Of a stretch of 18,358 nucleotides of DNA, positions 6,653-14,270 are shown piece after piece (position 1 is the first letter of the stretch; each line of letters begins with the position of its first letter). Under the pieces are notes generated by a model, which did not search any database, was not told the origin of the DNA, and saw only the letters and a program-made list of their open reading frames with translations. A program made the translations under genes and the position numbers. The DNA comes from an uncultured Bacteroidales bacterium (GTDB lineage Bacteria > Bacteroidota > Bacteroidia > Bacteroidales > Muribaculaceae): positions 1 to 18,358 of the forward strand of contig USIN01000009.1 in assembly GCA_900554715.1 (NCBI GenBank), given 5' to 3'.

Positions 6653-6719
6653 CGGCGGCATAAAACATACCGCATTTTACTACAATCTATTTTAAAAACA
6701 TCAAACATTCATCACAACT

Positions 6720-7391
6720 ATGCCGATTATTGAATTAAAGGACATTAACAAGACCTATCAGGGGGCCGTGCCTTTGCATGTGCTCAAGGATATCAACCTT
6801 GAGATTGAGCGTGGCGAGCTTGTGTCAATCATGGGATCTTCAGGCTCCGGCAAGTCGACACTGCTCAACATTCTGGGCATCCTCGACACCTATGATACCG
6901 GCGAGTATCATCTCGACGGTGTGCTGATTAAAAATCTAAGTGAAAACCGTGCGGCTGAACTGCGCAACCACATGATTGGCTTCGTTTTCCAGTCGTTCAA
7001 CCTCATCAGCTATAAGAATGCGATAGAGAACGTCGCCCTGCCGCTGTTCTATCAGGGTGTCTCGCGCAAGAAGCGCAATCGTCTGGCTATGGAGCAGCTC
7101 GAGCGCCTCGGTCTGGCCGACCGCGCCCATCATTTGCCCGGCGAGCTCTCGGGCGGTCAGAAACAGCGTGTCGCCATCGCCCGTTCGCTCATCACCAATC
7201 CGTCGATAATCCTCGCCGACGAGCCGACCGGCGCTCTCGACAGCAAGACCTCGCACGACGTCATGCAGATCTTCCGCCAGCTCAACGACGAAGGCATGAC
7301 AATCGTCATCGTCACTCACGACCCCGGTGTAGGCGAGCAGACAAACCGCATCATCCGTCTCGTCGACGGCCAAATCACCGACCGGCCATGA
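6720..7391 (+). CDS. ABC transporter ATPase, MacB/LolD type
   Basis: A 223-residue stand-alone nucleotide-binding subunit. All catalytic motifs are present: Walker A GSSGSGKST (39-47), Q-loop Q91 (VFQSFN), signature LSGGQ (143-147), Walker B IILADE with E168, D-loop (ALDS, 172-175) and H-loop H200 (VTHD). It belongs to the MacB/LolD/FtsE group that powers mechanotransmission exporters, and should drive the two permeases encoded next. Its stop overlaps the next start (ATGA at 7388-7391), so the two are translated together. First gene of a five-gene rightward operon. Separate ATPase and permease differs from enterobacterial MacB, where both are one chain. The fold is certain; the substrate is unknown. 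Confidence 0.95.
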   Translation: MPIIELKDINKTYQGAVPLHVLKDINLEIERGELVSIMGSSGSGKSTLLNILGILDTYDTGEYHLDGVLIKNLSENRAAELRNHMIGFVFQSFNLISYKNAIENVALPLFYQGVSRKKRNRLAMEQLERLGLADRAHHLPGELSGGQKQRVAIARSLITNPSIILADEPTGALDSKTSHDVMQIFRQLNDEGMTIVIVTHDPGVGEQTNRIIRLVDGQITDRP

Positions 7392-8608
7392 CAGACCTTA
7401 TCAGAGAAATATTGCAGACCCTGCGCAACAACAAGCTGCGTACGGGCCTCACCGGCTTCGCCGTGGCCTGGGGCATTCTTATGCTCGTCGTCCTTGTCGG
7501 CATGTCGAAGGGCGTCCTCACCTCTTTCGAGAGCGACGCGTCCGAAGGGACTTCCGACAACGTCAACATCTGGGGCGGCAACACTTCGATGCCTTATCAG
7601 GGCTACAAGGAGAACCGCTGGATTCGCCTCAAGGCTTCTGACATCGATGTTCTCGAGTCTGAGCTCGGCGACCGCATGAAAGGCGCCACGGCGACAGTGT
7701 CGATAGACACGGCGGTTATTTCGACCCCGACAGACTATATCACCGGCGGCCTCTATGGCGTCTTTCCTGAAATGGAAAAGACCGGACGCATGAAAATCGC
7801 TCACGGCCGCTTCATCAACCGCCGTGACATCGACGAAGCGCGCCGCGTGCTTGTCATCTCAGAGTCAAATGCCAAAATACTTTTCGGCGACGCCGAGAAA
7901 GCCATAGGCCGTCCCGTCAAGTCTATGCAGCTCGCCTTTATCGTTGTCGGCGTCTATTCAAACGAAGGCAATACGACCAACTACGCGCCCTTCTCGACCG
8001 TCAACGCCATCAAAGGCGACGGCGGCTACATCAATCAGATAAGACTCAACGTCTCTAACCTCACGACCGAGGAAGAAGGTCTTGAGTTTGAGAAAGACGT
8101 GCGCGCGACGATGGGACGCATCCATCAGTTTAACCCCGACGACGAGAGTGCCATCTGGATTTGGAACCAGTTTGTCAACCATCTCACAATGGGGGGTGCC
8201 TTCAGGATTCTCAACATGGCGATATGGATTATCGGTCTCTTCACCATGCTGTCGGGTATCATCGGCGTCAGCAACATCATGTTTGTCTCTGTACGCGAGC
8301 GCACCCATGAAATCGGCATCCGACGCGCCATCGGCGCCAAGCCGCGGAATATCCTCGTGCAGATTATCCTTGAGAGTGTTTTCATAACCGCCCTGTTCGG
8401 CTATATAGGTATCTTCCTCGGCATCCTTGCCAACGAAGGCATAGCCATGGCTTTCAGCGGCAGTGATTTCATCAAAGACCCGACGGTCGACATACGCCTC
8501 GCGCTCTATGTCACAGCCGTGCTGATAGTCTCAGGCGCTCTCGCCGGCCTCTTCCCGGCTCTCAGAGCCTTGAAGATCAAACCGGTCGAAGCTTTACGTG
8601 ACGAATAA
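7388..8608 (+). CDS. MacB/FtsX-like ABC permease, subunit 1
   Basis: A 406-residue permease of the MacB family: one membrane helix near the N-terminus (about 21-44), a large periplasmic domain (about 45-270), and three helices (about 273-299, 327-349, 371-393). The cytoplasmic loop VRERTHEIGIRRAIGAKPRNI (302-322) is the coupling helix that contacts the ATPase. The C-terminus LKIKPVEALRDE is typical. It is a paralogue of the next gene; both share WGxxTSMPYxG(Y/F)K just after the first helix, so they probably form a heterodimer. Start fixed by the ATGA overlap with the ATPase gene. It should form half of the inner-membrane engine of a tripartite exporter. Confidence 0.93.
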   Translation: MTDLIREILQTLRNNKLRTGLTGFAVAWGILMLVVLVGMSKGVLTSFESDASEGTSDNVNIWGGNTSMPYQGYKENRWIRLKASDIDVLESELGDRMKGATATVSIDTAVISTPTDYITGGLYGVFPEMEKTGRMKIAHGRFINRRDIDEARRVLVISESNAKILFGDAEKAIGRPVKSMQLAFIVVGVYSNEGNTTNYAPFSTVNAIKGDGGYINQIRLNVSNLTTEEEGLEFEKDVRATMGRIHQFNPDDESAIWIWNQFVNHLTMGGAFRILNMAIWIIGLFTMLSGIIGVSNIMFVSVRERTHEIGIRRAIGAKPRNILVQIILESVFITALFGYIGIFLGILANEGIAMAFSGSDFIKDPTVDIRLALYVTAVLIVSGALAGLFPALRALKIKPVEALRDE

Positions 8609-8632
8609 TCGACCCTTCTGAATTCAACAGTC

Positions 8633-9877
8633 ATGATCAATCCTATATTTGACATAGAAAACTGGAAGGAGATATTCGCCACTCTTTCCCGCAACAAGAC
8701 AAGAACATTCCTGACAGCCTTCGGCATCTTCTGGGGTACGGCCATGCTCGCCATGCTCCTCGGTGGTGCTGACGGTCTCAAGGCGCTGATGTCAAAACAG
8801 TTCGATGGCTTTGCCACAAACACGGCCTTTGTCTGGGGCAATCAGACCTCCATGCCTTACAAAGGCTTCAAGAAAGGTATGTACTGGAGCCTCGACACCG
8901 AAGACCTCGAGCGTGTCAGCAAGATAAAAGGTGTCAGAGACGCCACCGGCTCGATGTCACACTGGGGCATGACCATCACCTACGGTCGCCAGCGCTCGTC
9001 GAGCGGTCTCATGGGTGTCATGCCGGCTTACACCGAATTCATGCATCCGATAATCGTCGAAGGCCGTTTTGTCAACGAATCAGACGAGAGCGCCGCCCGC
9101 AAGGTCTGTGTCCTCGGCAAGCGCGTCGCCTCGACCCTGTTCGGAGCAGAGTCGCCCCTCGGCAAGAATATATCTGTCGGCGGCATATATTATAAGGTTG
9201 TCGGCGTTTGTGAGGCCCGCTCGGAGATAACAGTCAACGGCAATCTCAGCGAGTCGGTCATCATACCGCTTTCGACCATGCGCAAGGCTTTCAACTACGG
9301 CGACGCCATAGGTCTGATGATGCTTATCGCCGAAGACGGCTATGATTTCAAAGACCTCGAGGAGCCGATCAAACGGGCCATACGCCAGAACCATCCGATT
9401 CATCCCGACGATGCCAAGGCAATCGAGTTCATGAACATATCCGAGATGTTCGAGATGATTAACAATCTCTTCCTCGGGCTCAGTCTTCTCGCCGGTTTCG
9501 TCGGCTTCGGCACCCTGCTTGCCGGCATCATCGGCGTGGGCAACATCATGTGGGTCATCGTCAAGGAGCGCACGACCGAGATCGGCATACGTCGCGCTCT
9601 CGGCGCCAAACCGCGAGACATCATCGTCCAGATTCTCTCCGAGGGCGTGGTGCTTACATTCATCGCCGGAGTCGCGGGTATATGCTTTGCCGCCGGAGTG
9701 CTCGGCGGAGTCAACTATCTGATGACGCTGCAGGGCAATCCTGCCGGATTCCAGCTCGGTTTCGGCACGGCGGTCGCCATCACAGTCGTCTTTGCCGTGC
9801 TTGGCACTGCCGCCGGCATCATCCCGGCTGTCAAGGCCATGCGCATCAAACCCATCGAAGCAATCAATGATAAATAA
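8633..9877 (+). CDS. MacB/FtsX-like ABC permease, subunit 2
   Basis: A 414-residue paralogue of the preceding permease with the same plan: N-terminal helix (about 25-45), periplasmic domain (about 46-278), three C-terminal helices (about 281-309, 335-358, 378-400), coupling loop KERTTEIGIRRALGAKPRDI (311-330) and C-terminal MRIKPIEAINDK. It begins 24 bases after subunit 1. Two different permeases with one ATPase suggest an A-B heterodimer plus an ATPase dimer, in place of the MacB homodimer. The periplasmic domains have diverged much more than the coupling loops, as expected if they contact different faces of the adaptor or substrate. Confidence 0.93.
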   Translation: MINPIFDIENWKEIFATLSRNKTRTFLTAFGIFWGTAMLAMLLGGADGLKALMSKQFDGFATNTAFVWGNQTSMPYKGFKKGMYWSLDTEDLERVSKIKGVRDATGSMSHWGMTITYGRQRSSSGLMGVMPAYTEFMHPIIVEGRFVNESDESAARKVCVLGKRVASTLFGAESPLGKNISVGGIYYKVVGVCEARSEITVNGNLSESVIIPLSTMRKAFNYGDAIGLMMLIAEDGYDFKDLEEPIKRAIRQNHPIHPDDAKAIEFMNISEMFEMINNLFLGLSLLAGFVGFGTLLAGIIGVGNIMWVIVKERTTEIGIRRALGAKPRDIIVQILSEGVVLTFIAGVAGICFAAGVLGGVNYLMTLQGNPAGFQLGFGTAVAITVVFAVLGTAAGIIPAVKAMRIKPIEAINDK

Positions 9878-9909
9878 ACAACAGGTAAATAATAAACAAT
9901 CTATATAAA

Positions 9910-11004
9910 ATGAAAAAGTTTTTTCGCATAGCGCTCTGGACCATCGTAGCGCTGATTTTCGTCGGAACATTTGTCTACCTCTACAAAAACTCACAGGACA
10001 AGCCGACTGTTTATGAGACCGTCCGTCCCCACATCGGCACTATCGAACGTACGACCCTTCTCACCGGCAAAATCGAGCCGCGTGACGAAATCGACATCAA
10101 ACCCCAGATTTCGGGTATCATCGCCGAAATCAATGTCGAGCCGGGCGACCGTGTCAAAGTCGGCGACGTCATCGCCCGCATCAAGGTCATCCCCGAAGAA
10201 AGCCAGCTCTCGGCCGCCGAAAACCGTGTCGAGGTCGCCCGTCGCAATCTCGAGCTTCAGGAGAGCAAATATAAACGCACGTCAGAACTGTATGAAAAAA
10301 AATTCATCAGCCGCGAGGAATATGAAGAAGGCAACAACGCCGTCGAGAACGCCCGCATCGAACTCAACTCGGCCCTCGATGCCCTCTCTATCGTCCGCGA
10401 CGGTGTCTCGGTCACCAACGCCCAGCAGAGCAACACCCTTGTGCGTTCGACAATCGACGGCATCGTGCTTGCCGTTCCTGTCAAAGAGGGCTCGTCTGTA
10501 ATCCAGGCCAATACCTTCAACGACGGCACGACAATCGCTACTGTCGCCGACATGCGCGACCTGCTCTTTGTCGGCAAGGTCGACGAGACCGAGGTAGGCA
10601 TGCTCGCCATCGGCATGCCGCTGACTGTCACCGTCGGTGCGATTGACGGTGTCACATCGGAGGCTACGATTGAATACATTTCGCCGAAAGCCAGCGAGGA
10701 CAACGGCGCCAGCACATTCGAACTCAAGGCAGCCCTCGTGCTGCCCGACAGCGTGACAATGCGCTCGGGCTACAGCGCCAACGGTTCGGTCATTCTCAAC
10801 CGTGCCAAAGATGTCGTTGCCGTGCCGGAGAGCGTCATCGAGTTTGAAGGCGGCGACAGCTATGTCTACGTACTCACCGATTCGGTCGGCGGACAGAAGT
10901 TCGACCGCCGCAAGATCGAGACCGGCATAGGCAACGGTCTCGACATAGAGGTTAAAAACGGTGTAGACACCACTGTCGTGCTTCGTGGTGCCGAGAAAAA
11001 ATAA
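9910..11004 (+). CDS. Periplasmic adaptor (HlyD/MacA-type membrane-fusion protein)
   Basis: A 364-residue membrane-fusion protein anchored by an N-terminal helix (about 7-25) with no lipobox. Domain order follows MacA: split barrel-sandwich/lipoyl halves (about 58-95 and 175-212; GIIAEINVEPGDRVKVGDVIA, then STIDGIVLAVPVKEGSSV), an alpha-helical hairpin between them (about 98-168), a beta-barrel (about 213-298) and a membrane-proximal domain (about 300-360). It should bridge the permeases and the TolC-like channel across the periplasm. Start chosen at the ATG directly before the basic/hydrophobic anchor, 32 bases after permease 2. The hairpin is short, like MacA adaptors and unlike type I secretion adaptors. 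Confidence 0.93.
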   Translation: MKKFFRIALWTIVALIFVGTFVYLYKNSQDKPTVYETVRPHIGTIERTTLLTGKIEPRDEIDIKPQISGIIAEINVEPGDRVKVGDVIARIKVIPEESQLSAAENRVEVARRNLELQESKYKRTSELYEKKFISREEYEEGNNAVENARIELNSALDALSIVRDGVSVTNAQQSNTLVRSTIDGIVLAVPVKEGSSVIQANTFNDGTTIATVADMRDLLFVGKVDETEVGMLAIGMPLTVTVGAIDGVTSEATIEYISPKASEDNGASTFELKAALVLPDSVTMRSGYSANGSVILNRAKDVVAVPESVIEFEGGDSYVYVLTDSVGGQKFDRRKIETGIGNGLDIEVKNGVDTTVVLRGAEKK

Positions 11005-11023
11005 CTCTCAGACATAAGAAGAT

Positions 11024-12325
11024 ATGAAACAGTTGCGTAAAACCGTTGTCGCGGCGCTTGCTCTTGTCTGCGCCGTCACCGCCAATGCCGAGACATGGAC
11101 TCTCGAAAAGTGTATCGACTATGCTCTGACAAATAACCTTACCGTGCGCAGCCGCGCTCTCGACGTCCGCAACGCCGAACTCGACGTCACGGCCGCAAAA
11201 GACGCCTTTCTGCCCGAAGTGGGGCTGTCGGCGTCGCAGTCATTCAATCTTGGCCGCGGCCTCACCTCTGAAAACACTTATGCCGACCGCAACACGAGCA
11301 ATTTCCAGTGGGGTGCCAATCTGAGTGTACCTCTCTTCCAGGGGCTCGGCAACGTACGCCGGCTCGACTACGCCAAGGCTTCGCTTCTTGCTGTCGTCGA
11401 GGAATTCGAGGCTGCGAAGGAAGATGTCACGCTAAACGTCATCGCCCAGTATCTCCAGGTGCTCTACTGCAACGAGGTCTACAAGGTCGCTCTCGAGCAG
11501 ATAGAGCTGTCAGACTATGAGCTTAAACGTCAGCAGGCTCTGCTCGAGGCCGGCAAAGTGCCCGAAATCGATATGCTCAACGCCCGTTCGCAGCTCGCTC
11601 AGGACGAGCTGTCGGCCACAACCGCTAAGAACGACTACACTCTTGCTCTCGTCGACCTCGCACAGCTGCTGCGCCTCGACGACATCGAAGGCTTCGAGGT
11701 TGCCTCGCTCGACGACGACAACGTGCTGATGCGCTCGGCCGACGAAGTCTTTGCCAACGCAAAGCTCAACAACAGCTCGGTAAATGCCGGACGTCTGCGC
11801 ATCGCCGCCGCCGACAAAAACATCCGCGTCGCCAAATCGGGCTATATGCCCCGGCTGTCGTTTACCGCCGGCATCGGCAGTTCATATTATACGGTCAGCG
11901 GCTTCGATAACGACAAGTTCGGTCATCAGATGAAGAATAACTTCAGCACCTACTTTGGCTTCAACCTGTCGATACCGGTCTTCGACGCCTTCTCGACGCG
12001 TAACAATGTCCGCCGCGCCCGGGTAAGCCGTCTTTCGGCCGAGCTGCAGTATGAGACAGCCTGCGACAATCTTTACAAGGCTGTCCAGCAGGCCTATTAT
12101 TCGGCCCTCGGCGCAGCCAAGCGGCTCGAGTCAAGTACAGTCGCCGAAGACGCTACCGAAAAAACCTTTGCCGCCACCCGCGAGAAGTATAATCTCGGCC
12201 GCGCCACTCCGACCGACTACGAGACAGCCAAGAACAACTATCTCCGTGCAGTCAGCGACCGTGTCCGCGCCAAATACGAATACATGCTCCGCACCCGCAT
12301 CCTCGACTTCTACAACAGCCACTGA
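11024..12325 (+). CDS. TolC-family outer-membrane efflux protein
   Basis: A 433-residue outer-membrane factor with signal peptide 1-22 (cleavage likely after ANA, before ETWTLEKC). Two OEP repeats are visible, each opening with a long amphipathic helix: about 26-215 (TLEKCIDYALTNNLTVRSRALDV...) and about 225-425 (NAGRLRIAAADKNIRVAKSGYMPRLSF...). The conserved GYMPRLSFTAG and NLSIPVFDAFSTR stretches mark transmembrane strands. It would form the trimeric exit duct for the exporter. Last gene of the operon, 19 bases after the adaptor; no hairpin terminator follows, only the 7-bp repeat array. A lipobox is absent, as in TolC and unlike OprM-type channels. Confidence 0.93.
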   Translation: MKQLRKTVVAALALVCAVTANAETWTLEKCIDYALTNNLTVRSRALDVRNAELDVTAAKDAFLPEVGLSASQSFNLGRGLTSENTYADRNTSNFQWGANLSVPLFQGLGNVRRLDYAKASLLAVVEEFEAAKEDVTLNVIAQYLQVLYCNEVYKVALEQIELSDYELKRQQALLEAGKVPEIDMLNARSQLAQDELSATTAKNDYTLALVDLAQLLRLDDIEGFEVASLDDDNVLMRSADEVFANAKLNNSSVNAGRLRIAAADKNIRVAKSGYMPRLSFTAGIGSSYYTVSGFDNDKFGHQMKNNFSTYFGFNLSIPVFDAFSTRNNVRRARVSRLSAELQYETACDNLYKAVQQAYYSALGAAKRLESSTVAEDATEKTFAATREKYNLGRATPTDYETAKNNYLRAVSDRVRAKYEYMLRTRILDFYNSH

Positions 12326-12328
12326 ATC

Positions 12329-12394
12329 AATGCACAATGCATAATGCACAATGCACAATTCACAATTCACAATCATTTGCAATGCACAATTCAT
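12329..12394. repeat. 7-bp tandem repeat array (AATGCAC / AATTCAC)
   Basis: Heptamers run from 12329: AATGCAC, AATGCAT, AATGCAC, AATGCAC, AATTCAC, AATTCAC, then an imperfect stretch, then AATGCAC (12381-12387) and AATTCAT (12388-12394). The array begins three bases after the stop of the outer-membrane protein and ends inside the opposing apbE frame, supplying its stop codon and last nine or ten codons. It looks like repeat growth at a convergent gene end. Confidence 0.8.
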
Positions 12395-13385
12395 ATGGCT
12401 TCCCGAAGCGTGATGATGCGATGGTGACCATCGTGTCGCCGCGGGCGACGACCAGGAGGGCCTCGCAGCTGTCGAGACGTTCGATCATCGCGAGGGCCGC
12501 CTCAGGCTCCATCGCCATGCAGGCCGTGGCGAGAGCGTCGGCGGTCAGACAGCGTGGGGCCGTCACAGTGGCGCTGAGAGTAGGGCGGCGCGCCGGACGA
12601 CCCGTCAGCGGGTCGATGGTGTGGCCGATGCGTCCGGCCGATGTGTCGCGGTAGTTGCGGTAGTTGCCCGACGTGGCGACGGCGCCCCCGGTGAGACTGA
12701 TGATATCGAGGCGCTCGTGTATGACGCTGTCGGCCGACTCGACAGGCGCATCAATCTGTATGCGCCACGCCCCGGCCATCGCCGGATGTCCCGAGGCACG
12801 CACTTCGCCGCCGATTTCGACCATATAGTCGCTGACGCCGTTGCGTTCGAGCATTTCGGCCACAAGGTCGACGCCATAGCCTTTTGCTATGGCCGAAAAA
12901 TCAAATGTCGTAGACGGAGATTTTTTTATTACACGGCAGCCGCCGATGCGGCAACCGTCGATGCCCACAGCTTTGAGAGCTTCGGCGATGGCCGCGCTGT
13001 CGGGTGTCGTGGCGCTGTCGGTCTTGCGTCGCCCGAAACCCCACAGGTCGATGAGCGGCCCTACCGTCGGGTCAAAGCGGCCTCCGCTTGCTTCGGCTAT
13101 GCGTCGCGACTCGTTGAAGACATAGATGAAATCTGTCCCTACGCTATCGCTCACGCCGGCGTTGACAAGCGACACTGTCGACGACGGCTCGAACATCGAC
13201 AGCCCGGCGTTGACACGGTTAAGTTCGTGTTGTATCGAGTCTTCGAGGTTTTGACTCCCGCCGTATACAATATGGTAGCTCGTATTCCAGATAATGCCGC
13301 TTATTGTCGTGTATTTTTGCTTACAGCTTGCAAAAATCAAAATAAAAACATAAATTAGCGGCATTAATAATAATTTTCGTCTCAT
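12360..13385 (-). CDS. apbE: FAD:protein FMN transferase (ApbE-like lipoprotein)
   Basis: A 341-residue ApbE-family enzyme that attaches FMN from FAD to a threonine of target proteins outside the cytoplasm. A lipoprotein signal ends in FASC with C21. Family motifs: SMFEPSSTVSLVN (63-75), FDPTVGPLIDLWGFG (104-118), FSAIAKGYGVDLVAEML (163-179), YMVEIGGEVRASG (187-199), AVATSGNYRNY (235-245), GHTIDPLTGRPA (254-265) and the metal-site region TADALATA (281-288, D283). No Rnf/Nqr or other obvious flavoprotein target is nearby. The last residues (about E332-L341) are encoded by the 7-bp repeat array, so the natural C-terminus is probably nearer residue 330. It converges on the efflux operon with a 34-base gap. 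A leftward TATATTTG box lies 18 bases upstream. Confidence 0.93.
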   Translation of the reverse strand: MRRKLLLMPLIYVFILIFASCKQKYTTISGIIWNTSYHIVYGGSQNLEDSIQHELNRVNAGLSMFEPSSTVSLVNAGVSDSVGTDFIYVFNESRRIAEASGGRFDPTVGPLIDLWGFGRRKTDSATTPDSAAIAEALKAVGIDGCRIGGCRVIKKSPSTTFDFSAIAKGYGVDLVAEMLERNGVSDYMVEIGGEVRASGHPAMAGAWRIQIDAPVESADSVIHERLDIISLTGGAVATSGNYRNYRDTSAGRIGHTIDPLTGRPARRPTLSATVTAPRCLTADALATACMAMEPEAALAMIERLDSCEALLVVARGDTMVTIASSRFGKPYELCIANDCEL

Positions 13386-13402
13386 CGTCGTGAATTTTTT
13401 TT

Positions 13403-13410
13403 CAAATATA
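13403..13410 (-). promoter_or_regulatory. Promoter -7 box for apbE (TATATTTG)
   Basis: The minus strand reads TATATTTG, a match to TAnnTTTG, with 17 bases between the box and the apbE ATG. No TTTG is found at the -33 distance, so it is a partial match. No equally good box was seen for the divergent DJ-1 gene in 13386-13499. Confidence 0.5.
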
Positions 13411-13499
13411 CGAAGAATATATAAAAGTCGGGAACTTTTCAGGCCCGGCGTTGTTTAAGAGTGTAAACAGTAACTATTAACCTTTAACCACAAGACATC

Positions 13500-14081
13500 A
13501 TGCAACGCTCTTTTATTTTTTTAGCCGACGGATTTGAAGAAATCGAAGTCATCACCCCCATTGACGTTATGCGCCGTGCAGGCCTTGATGTCAAGAGTGT
13601 ATCTATAACCGACAGACATGACGTCACCGGTGCTCATGGCGTGACAATCAAAGCCGACCTCACTTTTGCCGAGGCTGATTTTGTCGGCGCTGAATGGCTT
13701 ATCATACCCGGTGGTATGCCCGGTGCCGTCAATCTCCATGAATCGGAGGCTCTTGGCACACTGTTGGAGACACATGCAGCCGATAAGGGCAAGATAGCCT
13801 CTATCTGTGCGTCGCCCGCAGTCGTCCTCGCTCCACTCGGCCTGCTTAAAGGCAAGGAAGCCACCTGCTATCCCGGCATGGAAGCCGGCCTCAAAGAAGG
13901 CGGCGCTGTTGTCCGCGATGTTCCCGTAATGGCTCTTGACCGCATCATCACCGCCAACGGTCCTGCCTCGGCCATGAGATTCGCCCTCGCCATCGTTGCC
14001 AATTCGCTCGGCGATGCCGCAGCCCAGCAGGTCGGCGGTGGCATGCTCTACTATCCCAAAAGCATGAATTTCTATTTCTAA
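13500..14081 (+). CDS. DJ-1/PfpI family protein (YajL-like)
   Basis: A 193-residue protein of the DJ-1/ThiJ/PfpI superfamily, close in length to E. coli YajL and human DJ-1. The nucleophile elbow ASICASPAVVL places the conserved cysteine at C103, with the partner glutamate in GFEEIEV (E13/E14) and the strand-turn IIPGGMPGAVNL (68-79). Members act as redox- or carbonyl-stress proteins or chaperones; proposed deglycase activity is debated. Cytoplasmic, with no signal peptide. It appears to be a single gene with a short AT-rich upstream region in which I see no consensus promoter. It converges on the GIN-domain gene. Confidence 0.92.
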   Translation: MQRSFIFLADGFEEIEVITPIDVMRRAGLDVKSVSITDRHDVTGAHGVTIKADLTFAEADFVGAEWLIIPGGMPGAVNLHESEALGTLLETHAADKGKIASICASPAVVLAPLGLLKGKEATCYPGMEAGLKEGGAVVRDVPVMALDRIITANGPASAMRFALAIVANSLGDAAAQQVGGGMLYYPKSMNFYF

Positions 14082-14113
14082 ATAAGATAGTTAAAAGCAG
14101 CTCTTAAAAAATA

Positions 14114-14142
14114 GAAACCGCGGTTTCGGAAACCGGTGTTTC
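14114..14142. repeat. Two tandem palindromes after the DJ-1 gene
   Basis: GAAACCGCGGTTTC (14114-14127) is a perfect 14-base palindrome, followed one base later by the near-copy GAAACCGGTGTTTC (14129-14142). They can fold as two small hairpins or one larger one, or act as a double protein-binding site. They lie 33 bases past the DJ-1 stop. Confidence 0.5.
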
Positions 14143-14159
14143 TGTTGCAACGAAATATT

Positions 14160-14200
14160 CAGCGCCCCGGCGACGATTCACATCGATGGCCGGGGCGCTG
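14160..14200. terminator. GC-rich hairpin between convergent genes
   Basis: CAGCGCCCCGG (14160-14170) pairs with CCGGGGCGCTG (14190-14200). Inside the loop, CGAT (14174-14177) pairs with ATCG (14182-14185). There is no T-run immediately after it on either strand, so it is a probable bidirectional transcript end or 3'-stabilising structure, not a classic intrinsic terminator. It serves the DJ-1 gene from the left and the GIN-domain gene from the right. Confidence 0.55.
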
Positions 14201-14270
14201 CCTCTTGTAATTATTGTGTTTTTATAGATTGTCTGTCTTTATAGACTGCTGTTTCTAAGGATTGGAGAAT

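Noticed and set aside
9080..9994. 304-codon open frame on the minus strand
   Set aside because: It overlaps permease 2 and the start of the adaptor gene antisense, has no domain, and is charged low-complexity sequence typical of a reverse-strand shadow.
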